From DASRHY01 sp046765875 (GTDB lineage Bacteria; Actinomycetota; Actinomycetes; Propionibacteriales; Kribbellaceae), in the NCBI GenBank assembly GCA_046765875.1, contig JBKPSJ010000236.1, positions 1-14,522 of the forward strand: a stretch of DNA of 14,522 nt. Reading direction: 5' to 3'. The notes under the pieces were generated by a model that was not told where the DNA came from, searched no databases, and saw only the letters and a program-made list of their open reading frames with translations. The translations under genes were made by a program, and so were the position numbers. Each line of letters begins with the position of its first letter. The first letter of the stretch is position 1. This document shows positions 7,193 through 13,800 of the stretch, piece by piece.

Positions 7193-7945
7193 TCAGGCGA
7201 CGGTGACAACAAGACTCATGCCGCCCGGCCGAGGATCATGGCCGCGTCTGTGACGGCCGCGCCCTGGCGAGCCGACACGGCTAGGAGTCGATCGGCACCA
7301 GGCCGGTCCGGTCACGAGGATCACCGCCTGCACCCGGTCGCGCAGATCGAGCTTGGTCAGGATCCGGTTGACGTGCCCCTTGACCGTCCCTTCGGAGAGC
7401 ACCAGCGTCTCGGCGATTTCGCCGTTGGACAGCCCTCGGGTGATGAGTACCAGCACCTCGCGTTCGCGGGCGGTGAGCAGGTCGAGCCGTGATGTGTCGC
7501 GCGGCGGCCGCGGCGCCACCTTGACGAAGTGTTCGATGAGCCGCCGGGTGACCGTCGGGGCCGCGACCGCCTGCCCGCCGAGCACCGCGCGGACCGCGGC
7601 GAGCAGGTCGCTGGCGAGGGTGTCCTTGAGCAGGAAGCCGCTGGCACCGGCCTGCAATCCGGCGAAGACGTACTCGTCGAGGTCGAACGTGGTGAGGATG
7701 AGGATCCGCGGCGGCGCGTCGGGCCGGGCGGGGTCATACAGCCGCCGGGTCGCCTCGATCCCGTCGAGGCCAGGCATGCGCACATCCATGAGTACGACGT
7801 CGGGTCTCGTCCGGCGTACCACGTCGATCGCCTCAGGGCCGTCGCCGGCCTCGCCAACGACGGCGATGTCGGTGGTCTGGTCCAGGATCACCCGGAACCC
7901 GGTGCGGACCAGGACCTGGTCGTCGACCAGGACCACCCGGATCAC
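7193..7945 (-). CDS. NarL/FixJ-family response regulator with a shifted C-terminal tail
   Basis: The receiver domain spans residues 1-120, with acidic pocket Asp8-Asp9, phospho-acceptor Asp54 (VVLMDVRMPGLDG), the switch Thr near 85 and Lys107 (GFLLKD). The LuxR-type helix-turn-helix is at about 156-210 (LLTAREREVLVLITRGLSNG, then EIAETLVLSEGTVKGHV). The GTG start overlaps the kinase stop by four bases (GTGA), as in coupled two-component pairs. The frame runs 250 residues, about 30 longer than usual. After QAVILV (near 7315) another frame gives DRTGLVPIDS and a TAG at 7281-7283, which looks like the ancestral end. A small indel has therefore replaced the last ~10 residues with a foreign tail reaching 7193. 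Both functional domains are untouched, so it may still bind DNA, but its kinase partner is destroyed. Confidence 0.85.
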   Translation of the reverse strand: MIRVVLVDDQVLVRTGFRVILDQTTDIAVVGEAGDGPEAIDVVRRTRPDVVLMDVRMPGLDGIEATRRLYDPARPDAPPRILILTTFDLDEYVFAGLQAGASGFLLKDTLASDLLAAVRAVLGGQAVAAPTVTRRLIEHFVKVAPRPPRDTSRLDLLTAREREVLVLITRGLSNGEIAETLVLSEGTVKGHVNRILTKLDLRDRVQAVILVTGPAWCRSTPSRVGSPGRGRHRRGHDPRPGGMSLVVTVA

Positions 7946-8490
7946 GCCGGTACCGCCGCGGTCGGCAGCACCGCGTGCACGCCGAATCCGCCGTCGGTGC
8001 GCGGACCCGCCTCGACGATCCCGCCAAGGGCGCCGACCCGCTCGGCGATGCCCCGTAGTCCGTTGCCGTCCACATGCGACGAACCGCTACGCGGGCCGGT
8101 GCCGTCATCGGCCACGTCGATCTCCAGCTGCGCGTCTCCGTACGCCAATCGCACCGTGGCGCCGGCCCCGCCGCCCGCATGCCGCCGGGTGTTGGTGAGC
8201 GCCTCCTGGACGATCCGGTACGCCGACAGGTCCACCGCCGTGGGCAGCGGGACCGGCGCGCCGTCCACCCGCAGGCTGACCGGCGTACCGGTGTCGCGCA
8301 CCTGGTCGATCAGCGCCGGCAGGGCGCTGAGACCCGGCTGCGGCGCGAGTGGCGGATCCGACCCAGGGCCGTGCCTGACCAGGTCGAGTGGCAGCCGCAT
8401 CTCGGCCATGGACGCCCGGCCGGTGTCGATGACATGGCCGAGTGCGCCGGCCGCGGTGTCCGGCTGGCCTCGCAGGCTGGTGGTGGACGC
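7942..8490 (-). pseudogene. NarL-type sensor histidine kinase, N-terminal half lost
   Basis: Only the C-terminal ~180 residues survive. Recognisable family sequence begins near SLRGQPDTAAGALGHVIDTG, which corresponds to the second half of the HisKA_3 dimerisation helix pair. It continues through MAEMRLPLDLVR to the ATPase domain with the N-box YRIVQEALTNTRRHA and the G-box region VADDGTG and NGLRGIAERV, ending VLPTAAVPA at a TGA at 7942. The membrane sensor and the phospho-acceptor histidine helix are missing. The in-frame sequence upstream of about 8490 (Pro- and Ala-rich) no longer resembles a kinase and overlaps the adaptor fragment on the opposite strand. The pair was probably divergent from the exporter genes before a deletion removed both 5' ends (inference). 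A first in-frame ATG exists at 8409, but the product would lack autophosphorylation. Confidence 0.82.
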
Positions 8491-8504
8491 GTCCGGGTGT
8501 GGCG

Positions 8505-8775
8505 GCGGCTCCGCCGCCGACCTCCGGCGTCCGGACCGTCGCCGTGGTCCGCACCGACGTGGCCGCGCGCGAGCAGGTGGGTGGCACCCTGGGGTACGCC
8601 GGGCAACGGCAGATTGTGCATCCCGGCCCGCCTGGTGTACTCACCGCGGCACCGGCACCCGGAACCGTGGTGGAACGCGGCCAGTCGCTGTACGAAGTGG
8701 ACGGTCATCCGGTCCGGCTGTTGTACGGCGCACGGCCGGCCTGGCGGGCGCTGGACACTGGTGTCCAGTCCGGGA
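8505..8775 (+). pseudogene. Efflux adaptor (HlyD/peptidoglycan-binding-type) fragment
   Basis: One frame reads SGVRTVAVVRTDVAAREQVG, GTLGYAG, then LTAAPAPGTVVERGQSLYEV and VRLLYGARPAWRALDTGVQSG. This is the early region of actinobacterial periplasmic adaptor proteins that accompany MacB-like exporters, where the conserved GTLGYAG, the lipoyl-like hairpin with PAPGTVV.RGQ.LYEVDG, and the RPAWR.L..GV.SGPDV segment occur in this order. The signal peptide/membrane anchor at the N-terminus is missing, and so is everything after the SG (normally a peptidoglycan-binding-like region and a long hairpin). About 90 of ~350 residues remain. The fragment joins the kinase remnant on its left and the ABC ATPase remnant on its right. 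Confidence 0.75.
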
Positions 8776-9070
8776 GGGTCTGGGCCACCGCACGCGGCAC
8801 CGGCCCAACCAGCTCTCCGGCGGCGAGCGGCAACGGGTGGCCATAGCGCGGGCCATTGTGGGCCCGCCGGCGGTCGTCCTCGCCGACGAGCCGACCGGCA
8901 ACCTGGACTCGGCCAGCGGCTCGGGGATCATAGCGCTGCTGGCCGACCTCAACCGGGACGGAACAACGGTCGTCGTGGTGACCCACGACGCAACGGTCGC
9001 GGCGGCCACCCGCCGCCGAGTGGAGCTGCGCGACGGTTCGGTCGTCGCGGATGTCGGCGGCACCGAATGA
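8774..9070 (+). pseudogene. ABC transporter ATPase, C-terminal half only (MacB/LolD type)
   Basis: From about GLGHRTRHRPNQ the frame carries the ABC signature LSGGERQRVAIARA, Walker B AVVLADEPTGNLD, and the H-loop motif VVVVTHD, and ends at a TGA at 9068-9070. The Walker A (GxxGxGKS), Q-loop and the first ~130 residues are absent, so it cannot hydrolyse ATP. A deletion near 8768-8778 has joined it to the adaptor fragment in a different reading frame. The stop overlaps the permease ATG by four bases (ATGA), the usual coupling in this exporter family. Confidence 0.85.
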
Positions 9071-10246
9071 GCGCCCCCGTGTCCCGGCTGCGACTGGCCG
9101 ACCTGTTGCCACTGGGCTCGATCGGGCTGCGCACCCGGCGGGTGCGGGCCGCCCTGTCGGCACTGGGAATCGCCATCGGGATGGCATCGATCGTCGGGGT
9201 GCTCTGCATCACCCATTCGGCGCAGGCCGACCTGCTGGCGCAGATCGACCGGCTGGGCACCAACCTGCTGACCGTCGCCGACGGTCAGGCGATCGGCGGC
9301 GGCGAGGTGCCGCTCCCGGCCACCGCCCCGGAGATGATTGGCCGCGTCGGCGTGCTCGCCGTCGTGTCGACCGCACAACTGCCCGGTGTGCACGCGTACC
9401 GCAGCGATCGCATACCGGTCACGCACACCGGTGGTCTGTCCGTGCGCGCCGCGGATGGCAACCTGCTCGTCACATTGAATGTCGCGTTGGCCGGTGGGAC
9501 CTACCTCACCCGGGCGACCGCGGCGTACCCGGTGGCCGTGCTCGGCGCGGAAGCGGCTGCCGGGCTCGGCGACCCGGACCGGGTGTGGATCAGTGGGCAT
9601 TGGTTCACGGTCGCCGGGGTGCTGCAGCCGTTCCCGCTGGCCACCGAGATCGACCGTTCGGTGCTCGTCGGGTTTCCGGTCGCGCACCGGCTGTTCGGCC
9701 ACGACGGACACGCCAGCCGGGTGTACCTGCGCGCCGACACCGACCGCGTCCATGAGATCGCCGGCCTTCTTGCCCGGACCGCGAATCCGACCAATCCCTC
9801 CGCGGTGGCGGTCAGCCGGCCGTCCCAGGCACTGACTGCCCGGCTGGCGGTGGCCCGCTCCGGCATCAGCCAGTTCCTCGGGCTGGGTGCGGTCGCTCTG
9901 CTCGTCGGCGCTATCGGCATCGCGAACGTGATGGTCATCGGTGTGCTGGAGCGGCGGGCCGAGATCGGCCTACGGCGCGCCCTCGGTGCCCGCCGCAGCC
10001 ATGTCGCCGCCCAGTTCCTTACAGAATCGGTGATGCTGGCTCTGCTCGGCGGGACCACCGGTGTTGCGATCGGTAGCGGCATTACCGCGGCCGTGGCGTA
10101 CACCCGTGGCTGGACGCCGTCGGTACCATCCGCTCGCGCTGTGGGGCGGGCTGGCCGCCGCAGTCGGCATCGGCGCCGTCGCGGGCCTCTACCCGGCGAC
10201 ACGCGCCGCCCGTCTGTCCCCCACCGAAGCCCTCCGGACCATTTGA
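9067..10246 (+). pseudogene. MacB-like ABC transporter permease (FtsX domain), frameshifted near its end
   Basis: A membrane protein of about 392 residues when repaired. The N-terminal segment RTRRVRAALSALGIAIGMASIVGV is the first membrane helix. A long periplasmic domain follows (about residues 60-265), then the FtsX region with ISQFLGLGAVALLVGAIGIA, NVMVIGVLERRAEIGLRRAL and TESVMLALLGGTTGVAIG. Near base 10126 the frame shifts. The family ending ALWGGLAAAVGIGAVAGLYP and TRAARLSPTEALRTI continues in the next frame and stops at 10246. As written the last helix is replaced by an Arg/Pro-rich tail. With the ATPase and adaptor both broken upstream, the exporter is dead whether or not this single shift is a sequencing error. 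Confidence 0.85.
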
Positions 10247-10635
10247 TCCGCCTAGCTCGGTTCCCCGTCAACCCGCCTACTTTCGGCCAGGCAAGCCCTT
10301 GCGAAGGCTGACTGCCAAGGAGATCGGTGCCGCAGTTGACAGTGCGGCAGCAGAAGCTGGCCGGGCGGTCACCGTCCCCGACTGCGAAGACTGGGAGCGT
10401 CTCCTCGTAGCCCGCATCCGACAAGATAGCCGCACCGCTGGTAGTGACGAACTCGTCGTTCGTAGACGAAATAGCGCGGCCCGGCACGGACCGGTTTCGC
10501 GACCGACACCCGTACGATCAACGATGTCTGGCGCGGGGGCGCGCGACTACGCGAGATTCTCGTGAGGCGCGACACGTCACGGCAGTCGACCGGCCGCAAC
10601 GAGCCAGGCCTGTTAGATCAGGGAGCGAGAGCGCA
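10247..10635 (+). other. 389-base gap before the glycosyltransferase; no recognisable gene
   Basis: An open frame from a TTG at 10299 to 10565 (88 residues, LTAKEIGAAVDSAAAEAGRA near its start) exists, but it matches no family I know and has an Arg/Ser-rich tail, so I do not call it. A short inverted repeat TTCGT-AG-ACGAA lies near 10458-10469. TACGAT at 10513-10518 could be a -10 box for the downstream glycosyltransferase, but no good -35 partner is seen. Confidence 0.3.
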
Positions 10636-11811
10636 ATGGCCACGATTCTGATGGCGGCCTACACCAACTACCGGCGCGACCCCCGCGTCAAGCGCGAAGC
10701 GGAAGCACTGGTCGAGGTCGGGCACCGCGTCGTGTTCCTTGCCAGTCGCCAGCCCGGCCAGCCGAAACGCGAGGACGTCGCGGGCGTCGAGGTCATCAAG
10801 GTACCGACGCTCAACAACGATCGCACGTCGATGCGGTTCTACATGCTCGACTACGCGCTGTTCTTCGTGATGATCACACTTCATCTGTTGCGCCACCCGT
10901 TGCGCTACCGCCTCGTCCACATCAACAACATGCCGGACTTTCTGGTGCTGGCCACCTGGTTGCCGCGACTGCTCGGCCGACCGGTGATCCACGACGTGCA
11001 CGACCTGATGCCGGAGCTCTATCTCGAGAAGTTCGGCGCCGACGAATCCCGGCGCCTGGTCCGCGTGCTGAAGCTGCAGGAGCGATGGGCCGGCCGATTC
11101 GCGTCGGCGGTGCTGACCGTCGAGGAGCGACTGAAGGACATTCTGTCGGGCCGCGGCATTCCGCGCGAGAAGATCGACGTGCTGATGAACCTTCCGGACG
11201 ACCGGATCTTCCGGCAGCGGACCGCGCGCCCGCCGAAGCCCGCCGGTGCTCCGTTCGTGATCGTGTACCACGGCACGCTGGCCCGGCGCCTCGGGCTCGA
11301 CGTCGCGATCGACGCCGTCGCCTGCGCGAAGACCGAGATCCCCAATCTCGAGCTCAGAATCATCGGCGCCGGGGAGGAGCGCGGCCCGCTCATTGAGCGC
11401 CGCGACCGACTCGGTCTGCAGGACGTCGTGACGTTCAGCGATGGCTTTGTGCCGGTCGAAACGATCCCGTCGCTGATCGACGATGCGGACGTCGGGGTCG
11501 TGCCGCTGCGGATCTCCGGCGGAACGGACATCATGCTTCCGACGAAGCTCCTCGAATACGTGACGATGGGAATCCCCTGCATCGTCCCGCGGACGGGGAC
11601 GATCTCCCGCTACTTCGATGACCGGATGGTCCAGTTCTGCGACGCGGAGAACCCGGAAGCCCTCGCCGCCGCGATGGTGCTTCTCTATCGTGATCCGCAG
11701 CACCGCGAGTCGCTGTCGGCGCAGGCCAATGAGCGCTTCGGTAAGACCTACCGCTGGACGGAACACAAGAAGGTCTACACCTCGCTTGTCGCTCGCCTGC
11801 TCGGTGCTTAG
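10636..11811 (+). CDS. GT4-family glycosyltransferase (GT-B fold)
   Basis: The intact product has 391 residues. The ATG at 10636 follows a GGGAG ribosome site about ten bases upstream. The N-terminal Rossmann half opens with ILMAAYTNYRRDPRVKREAEAL, contains VHINNMPDFLVLATWLPRLLGRPVIHDVHD, and has a hydrophobic stretch around residues 75-92 that may contact the membrane. The C-terminal donor-binding half has FVIVYHGTLARRLGLDVAID, LRIIGAGEERG and, at about residues 294-312, GGTDIMLPTKLLEYVTMGIP, which takes the place of the family's EX7E nucleotide-sugar loop. Related proteins build exopolysaccharide or O-antigen-like chains in the cytoplasm at the inner face of the membrane. The donor sugar cannot be read from sequence. 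The gene converges on a nucleotide-sugar dehydrogenase 48 bases downstream, which could supply a uronic-acid donor (inference). Confidence 0.9.
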   Translation: MATILMAAYTNYRRDPRVKREAEALVEVGHRVVFLASRQPGQPKREDVAGVEVIKVPTLNNDRTSMRFYMLDYALFFVMITLHLLRHPLRYRLVHINNMPDFLVLATWLPRLLGRPVIHDVHDLMPELYLEKFGADESRRLVRVLKLQERWAGRFASAVLTVEERLKDILSGRGIPREKIDVLMNLPDDRIFRQRTARPPKPAGAPFVIVYHGTLARRLGLDVAIDAVACAKTEIPNLELRIIGAGEERGPLIERRDRLGLQDVVTFSDGFVPVETIPSLIDDADVGVVPLRISGGTDIMLPTKLLEYVTMGIPCIVPRTGTISRYFDDRMVQFCDAENPEALAAAMVLLYRDPQHRESLSAQANERFGKTYRWTEHKKVYTSLVARLLGA

Positions 11812-11859
11812 TTCGCGGAGGCCCGCCCGACGCCACGTTTGCCGGCACCGGCTGCAACG

Positions 11860-13155
11860 TCAGTGTCGCTCGGTGCTAGACGAACGGCCGATGCCGAAAT
11901 AGAGGATGTCGGCTCGCTCGACCACGCTCTGGTTCCACAGATTGCGCCCGTCGAGGACGGCTTCGACGCCGCCGCGGCGCCACGCCGCGAAGTCGGGATG
12001 CGCGAATTCGCGATGGGCCGTATTCAGGACGACCATCGACGAATCCACCGCCGAGCCGCGATCGAAGCCGGCCTGCCGCAACTCGGCCTCGCTGTAATGC
12101 GGATCGTCGATCGTCACGATTGCACCGGCGTTCAACAGATGGTCGCGTAGTGCGTAGGCCGGGCTCAAGGTGTCGACCTTCACTCCCGGCCGGAACCCGA
12201 GGCCGAGGATGTGTACGTTCTTCCCGGCAAGCGGCTTCCATCCCGCCGCGACGCGGTCCAGCTGCCGTGCGGGCTGGTAGTCGTTGATCTCTCGCGCCGC
12301 CTCCGAAATCCGTTGCGTCACCCCCAGTCGACGTGATTCACGCGTAAGGAAATACGGATAGACCGGCGTGCAATGGCCGCCGACGCCGATGCCCGGGATC
12401 AGCAGATTGGCCTCGCCATCGGTGTTCGCGGCCACGCGGACGCGGTCGAAGTCGACGCCGGCCATTTCGCAGAACGCGGCCAGCTCGTTGACCAGCGCGA
12501 TGTTGACGTCGCGATAGAGCATGCCGAGGAGCTTGGTCATCTCGGCCGCTTCGATCGACCCGACCTCGTCCACCTGGGCGCCGAGGTAGTCCCGGTAGAC
12601 GGCAGCCGCGCGCTCAAGCGAGGCGGCGTCGAGTCCGCCCACGACCTTCGGCGTCGTCTCGAGGCGCGCCAGCACGGAATTGGCCTTCACCCGCTCGGGA
12701 CTGTAGGCGACGTGGAAGTCCGCGCCGGCCCTGAGCCCGCTGTGTTTCTCGAGGATGGGGACGAGGCTGCCGCGCGTCCCGCCCACGGTCACCGTGGTCT
12801 CGTAGATCACGAGCGCGCCGTGCTTGAGACCCTTGCCGATCGCGGCCGAAGCTTCCTTGAGAATGCTGAGATCGATGTAGCGATCGGAAGTGAGGTGGGC
12901 AGGGACGAGCACCACCGTTACTTCCGCCCCGGCCGTCGCACTCGTCGTATCGGTCGTACCGTGCAATCGGCCGGTGCAATGCAGCTCGCTGATGAGTTCG
13001 GGCAGCCCTGGTTCCTCATAGGGGCAGGATCCTGCATCGATTGCGCGCGTGATCGCCGGGTTGATGTCGCTCACCATGACATCAGCGCCACGCTTAGCGA
13101 GCATGCAGGCGAGAGGCAGACCCATCCGCCCGCCACCGACGACGTTGATTCGCAT
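11860..13155 (-). CDS. Nucleotide-sugar dehydrogenase (UDP-glucose/UDP-ManNAc dehydrogenase family)
   Basis: The intact product has 431 residues. The ATG at 13155 is supported by a GGGGAG ribosome site and by the NAD fingerprint beginning right at the N-terminus (VVGGGRMGLPLA, Gly7-Gly9-Gly12). The N-terminal NAD domain spans about 1-190 (YSPERV near 151, as in the family), the central helical domain 195-300 with catalytic Lys208 (EMTKLLGMLYRDVNIALVNE), and the catalytic Cys262 is in GIGVGGHCTPVYPYFL. The C-terminal sugar-binding domain spans about 310-425 (ILGLGFRPGVKVDTLSPA). It performs the double NAD-dependent oxidation of a UDP-sugar to a uronate. The HCTP variant, in place of HCIP, and the overall length lean toward WecC/VipA-like enzymes over UDP-glucose dehydrogenase, but substrate is uncertain. 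Its product would feed polysaccharide synthesis. Confidence 0.9.
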   Translation of the reverse strand: MRINVVGGGRMGLPLACMLAKRGADVMVSDINPAITRAIDAGSCPYEEPGLPELISELHCTGRLHGTTDTTSATAGAEVTVVLVPAHLTSDRYIDLSILKEASAAIGKGLKHGALVIYETTVTVGGTRGSLVPILEKHSGLRAGADFHVAYSPERVKANSVLARLETTPKVVGGLDAASLERAAAVYRDYLGAQVDEVGSIEAAEMTKLLGMLYRDVNIALVNELAAFCEMAGVDFDRVRVAANTDGEANLLIPGIGVGGHCTPVYPYFLTRESRRLGVTQRISEAAREINDYQPARQLDRVAAGWKPLAGKNVHILGLGFRPGVKVDTLSPAYALRDHLLNAGAIVTIDDPHYSEAELRQAGFDRGSAVDSSMVVLNTAHREFAHPDFAAWRRGGVEAVLDGRNLWNQSVVERADILYFGIGRSSSTERH

Positions 13156-13627
13156 TCTGGTGCTCCCCGGTGACCACGACGATGCGGACACTTTGCCATT
13201 GCGGCGGCCTATGCGGGATGTCGACGCCCCCACGGGACCAACGCGACGTTAGCGTCCCTTCGCGCATTGATGGCGCTGGACACTCTACGGCGAGCCGCCA
13301 AGAAGACTGGGCGAACGAGGCCGGTCGACGCAGGTCGCGCCGCAGCGCGGACATCCCGGCTGGCGAGGGCGAAACAATGGCTACCAGGTCCGCGACCGCC
13401 GGGCGGATTCCCAACGCGGTCATGGCTGCCTTCGACGCAGCCAACCGACCTCGACAGCCGTTCCTGGTCGCGGCCGACCCCGTCCGTTGCCGTACAAGCC
13501 GTGCGCTGTCCACGAAATGTCGGGGCGCTGTAGTAGCACGAGCTGCGGAGAACCGCGATAGTTGGTCCGCATCGAGCACTTCGGCGAAGCGTCGGAACGG
13601 CCGCGGCGCGATCGTGATCTCATCCAT
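13094..13627 (-). pseudogene. Possible N-terminal remnant of a trehalose-synthase-like glycosyltransferase
   Basis: The ATG at 13627 overlaps the glycoside hydrolase stop by eight bases (ATGGATGA), typical of an operon. The first ~28 residues, MDEITIAPRPFRRFAEVLDA then DQLSRF, resemble the start of actinobacterial GT4 proteins annotated as trehalose synthases. Those proteins open with an acidic residue, I-x-PR-x-hh-x-RF and then VL. The expected continuation (a WNVNSTA-x-GGGVAEML motif) is absent, and no frame in the next 300 bases supplies it. The open frame reaches 177 residues and runs 62 bases into the dehydrogenase gene on the same strand, which is not plausible for a real gene. I read it as the stub of a deleted gene, but the family assignment rests on few residues. 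Confidence 0.35.
13156..13540 (-). other. Upstream region of the dehydrogenase; probably degenerate coding DNA
   Basis: No gene is recognisable with confidence. On the minus strand the frame that begins at 13627 stays open to 13094 and includes the protein-like stretch GIRPAVADLVAIVSPSPAGM, but I cannot match it. The promoter of the dehydrogenase should lie in the last ~100 bases; no clear -10/-35 pair is visible. Confidence 0.3.
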
Positions 13628-13800
13628 CAGCGGCGTCCCGGCACGGATCGAGACTGCGATCGAGTAGCGCCGCCGATAGCGCCAGCCATGCGTCGCCGTA
13701 ATAGGTGGGTGTATTTCGGGACTGCTCGGCCGCGCGGCCGAGCAGGGCCTTACGCGCGCCGGCGTCACCGGCGGCCGCGGCCGCCGCGGCCAGCCGCGGA
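13620..13800 (-). pseudogene. GH8-type glycoside hydrolase, C-terminal stub
   Basis: One minus-strand frame reads LAAAAAAAGDAGARKALLGR, then AAEQSRNTPTYYGDAWLALS, and ends AALLDRSLDPCRDAADG with a TGA at 13620-13622. The (H/T)PTYYG.AW.AL motif preceded by an Ala-rich helix with a GD turn is the C-terminal end of the alpha6/alpha6 barrel of glycoside hydrolase family 8, the endoglucanase-like enzymes often encoded beside cellulose-synthase-like GT2 genes. Only ~60 of about 350 residues remain; the catalytic Glu and Asp are gone. Its beginning merges near 13800 with the end of the GT2 frame, so a deletion has joined the two genes. This stretch was too short and in the wrong frame to stand out as a gene. 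Confidence 0.6.
13722..13745. repeat. 24-base perfect palindrome
   Basis: The arm CTGCTCGGCCGC is followed directly by its reverse complement, with no mismatch. It lies inside the glycoside hydrolase stub. It could form a hairpin with a ten-base stem and GCGC loop, but there is no T-run for a terminator. In GC-rich coding DNA (LGRAAEQ) it may be chance. Confidence 0.45.

Noticed and set aside
7126..7212. Longer VOC start at an upstream ATG
   Set aside because: The added residues are not part of the fold; the GTG at 7125 gives the normal domain length. The ribosome site is weak for both, so some doubt remains.
10299..10565. 88-residue open frame before the glycosyltransferase
   Set aside because: TTG start, no ribosome site, no recognised family and an Arg/Ser-rich tail; not supported as a gene.
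11812..11859. Possible bidirectional terminator between the convergent GT4 and dehydrogenase genes
   Set aside because: Only GCCGG-CA-CCGGC with a two-base loop and no T-run was found, which is too weak to call.
13170..13667. 165-residue plus-strand frame upstream of the dehydrogenase
   Set aside because: No family recognised, and it is antisense to the GT remnant; most likely a shadow frame.
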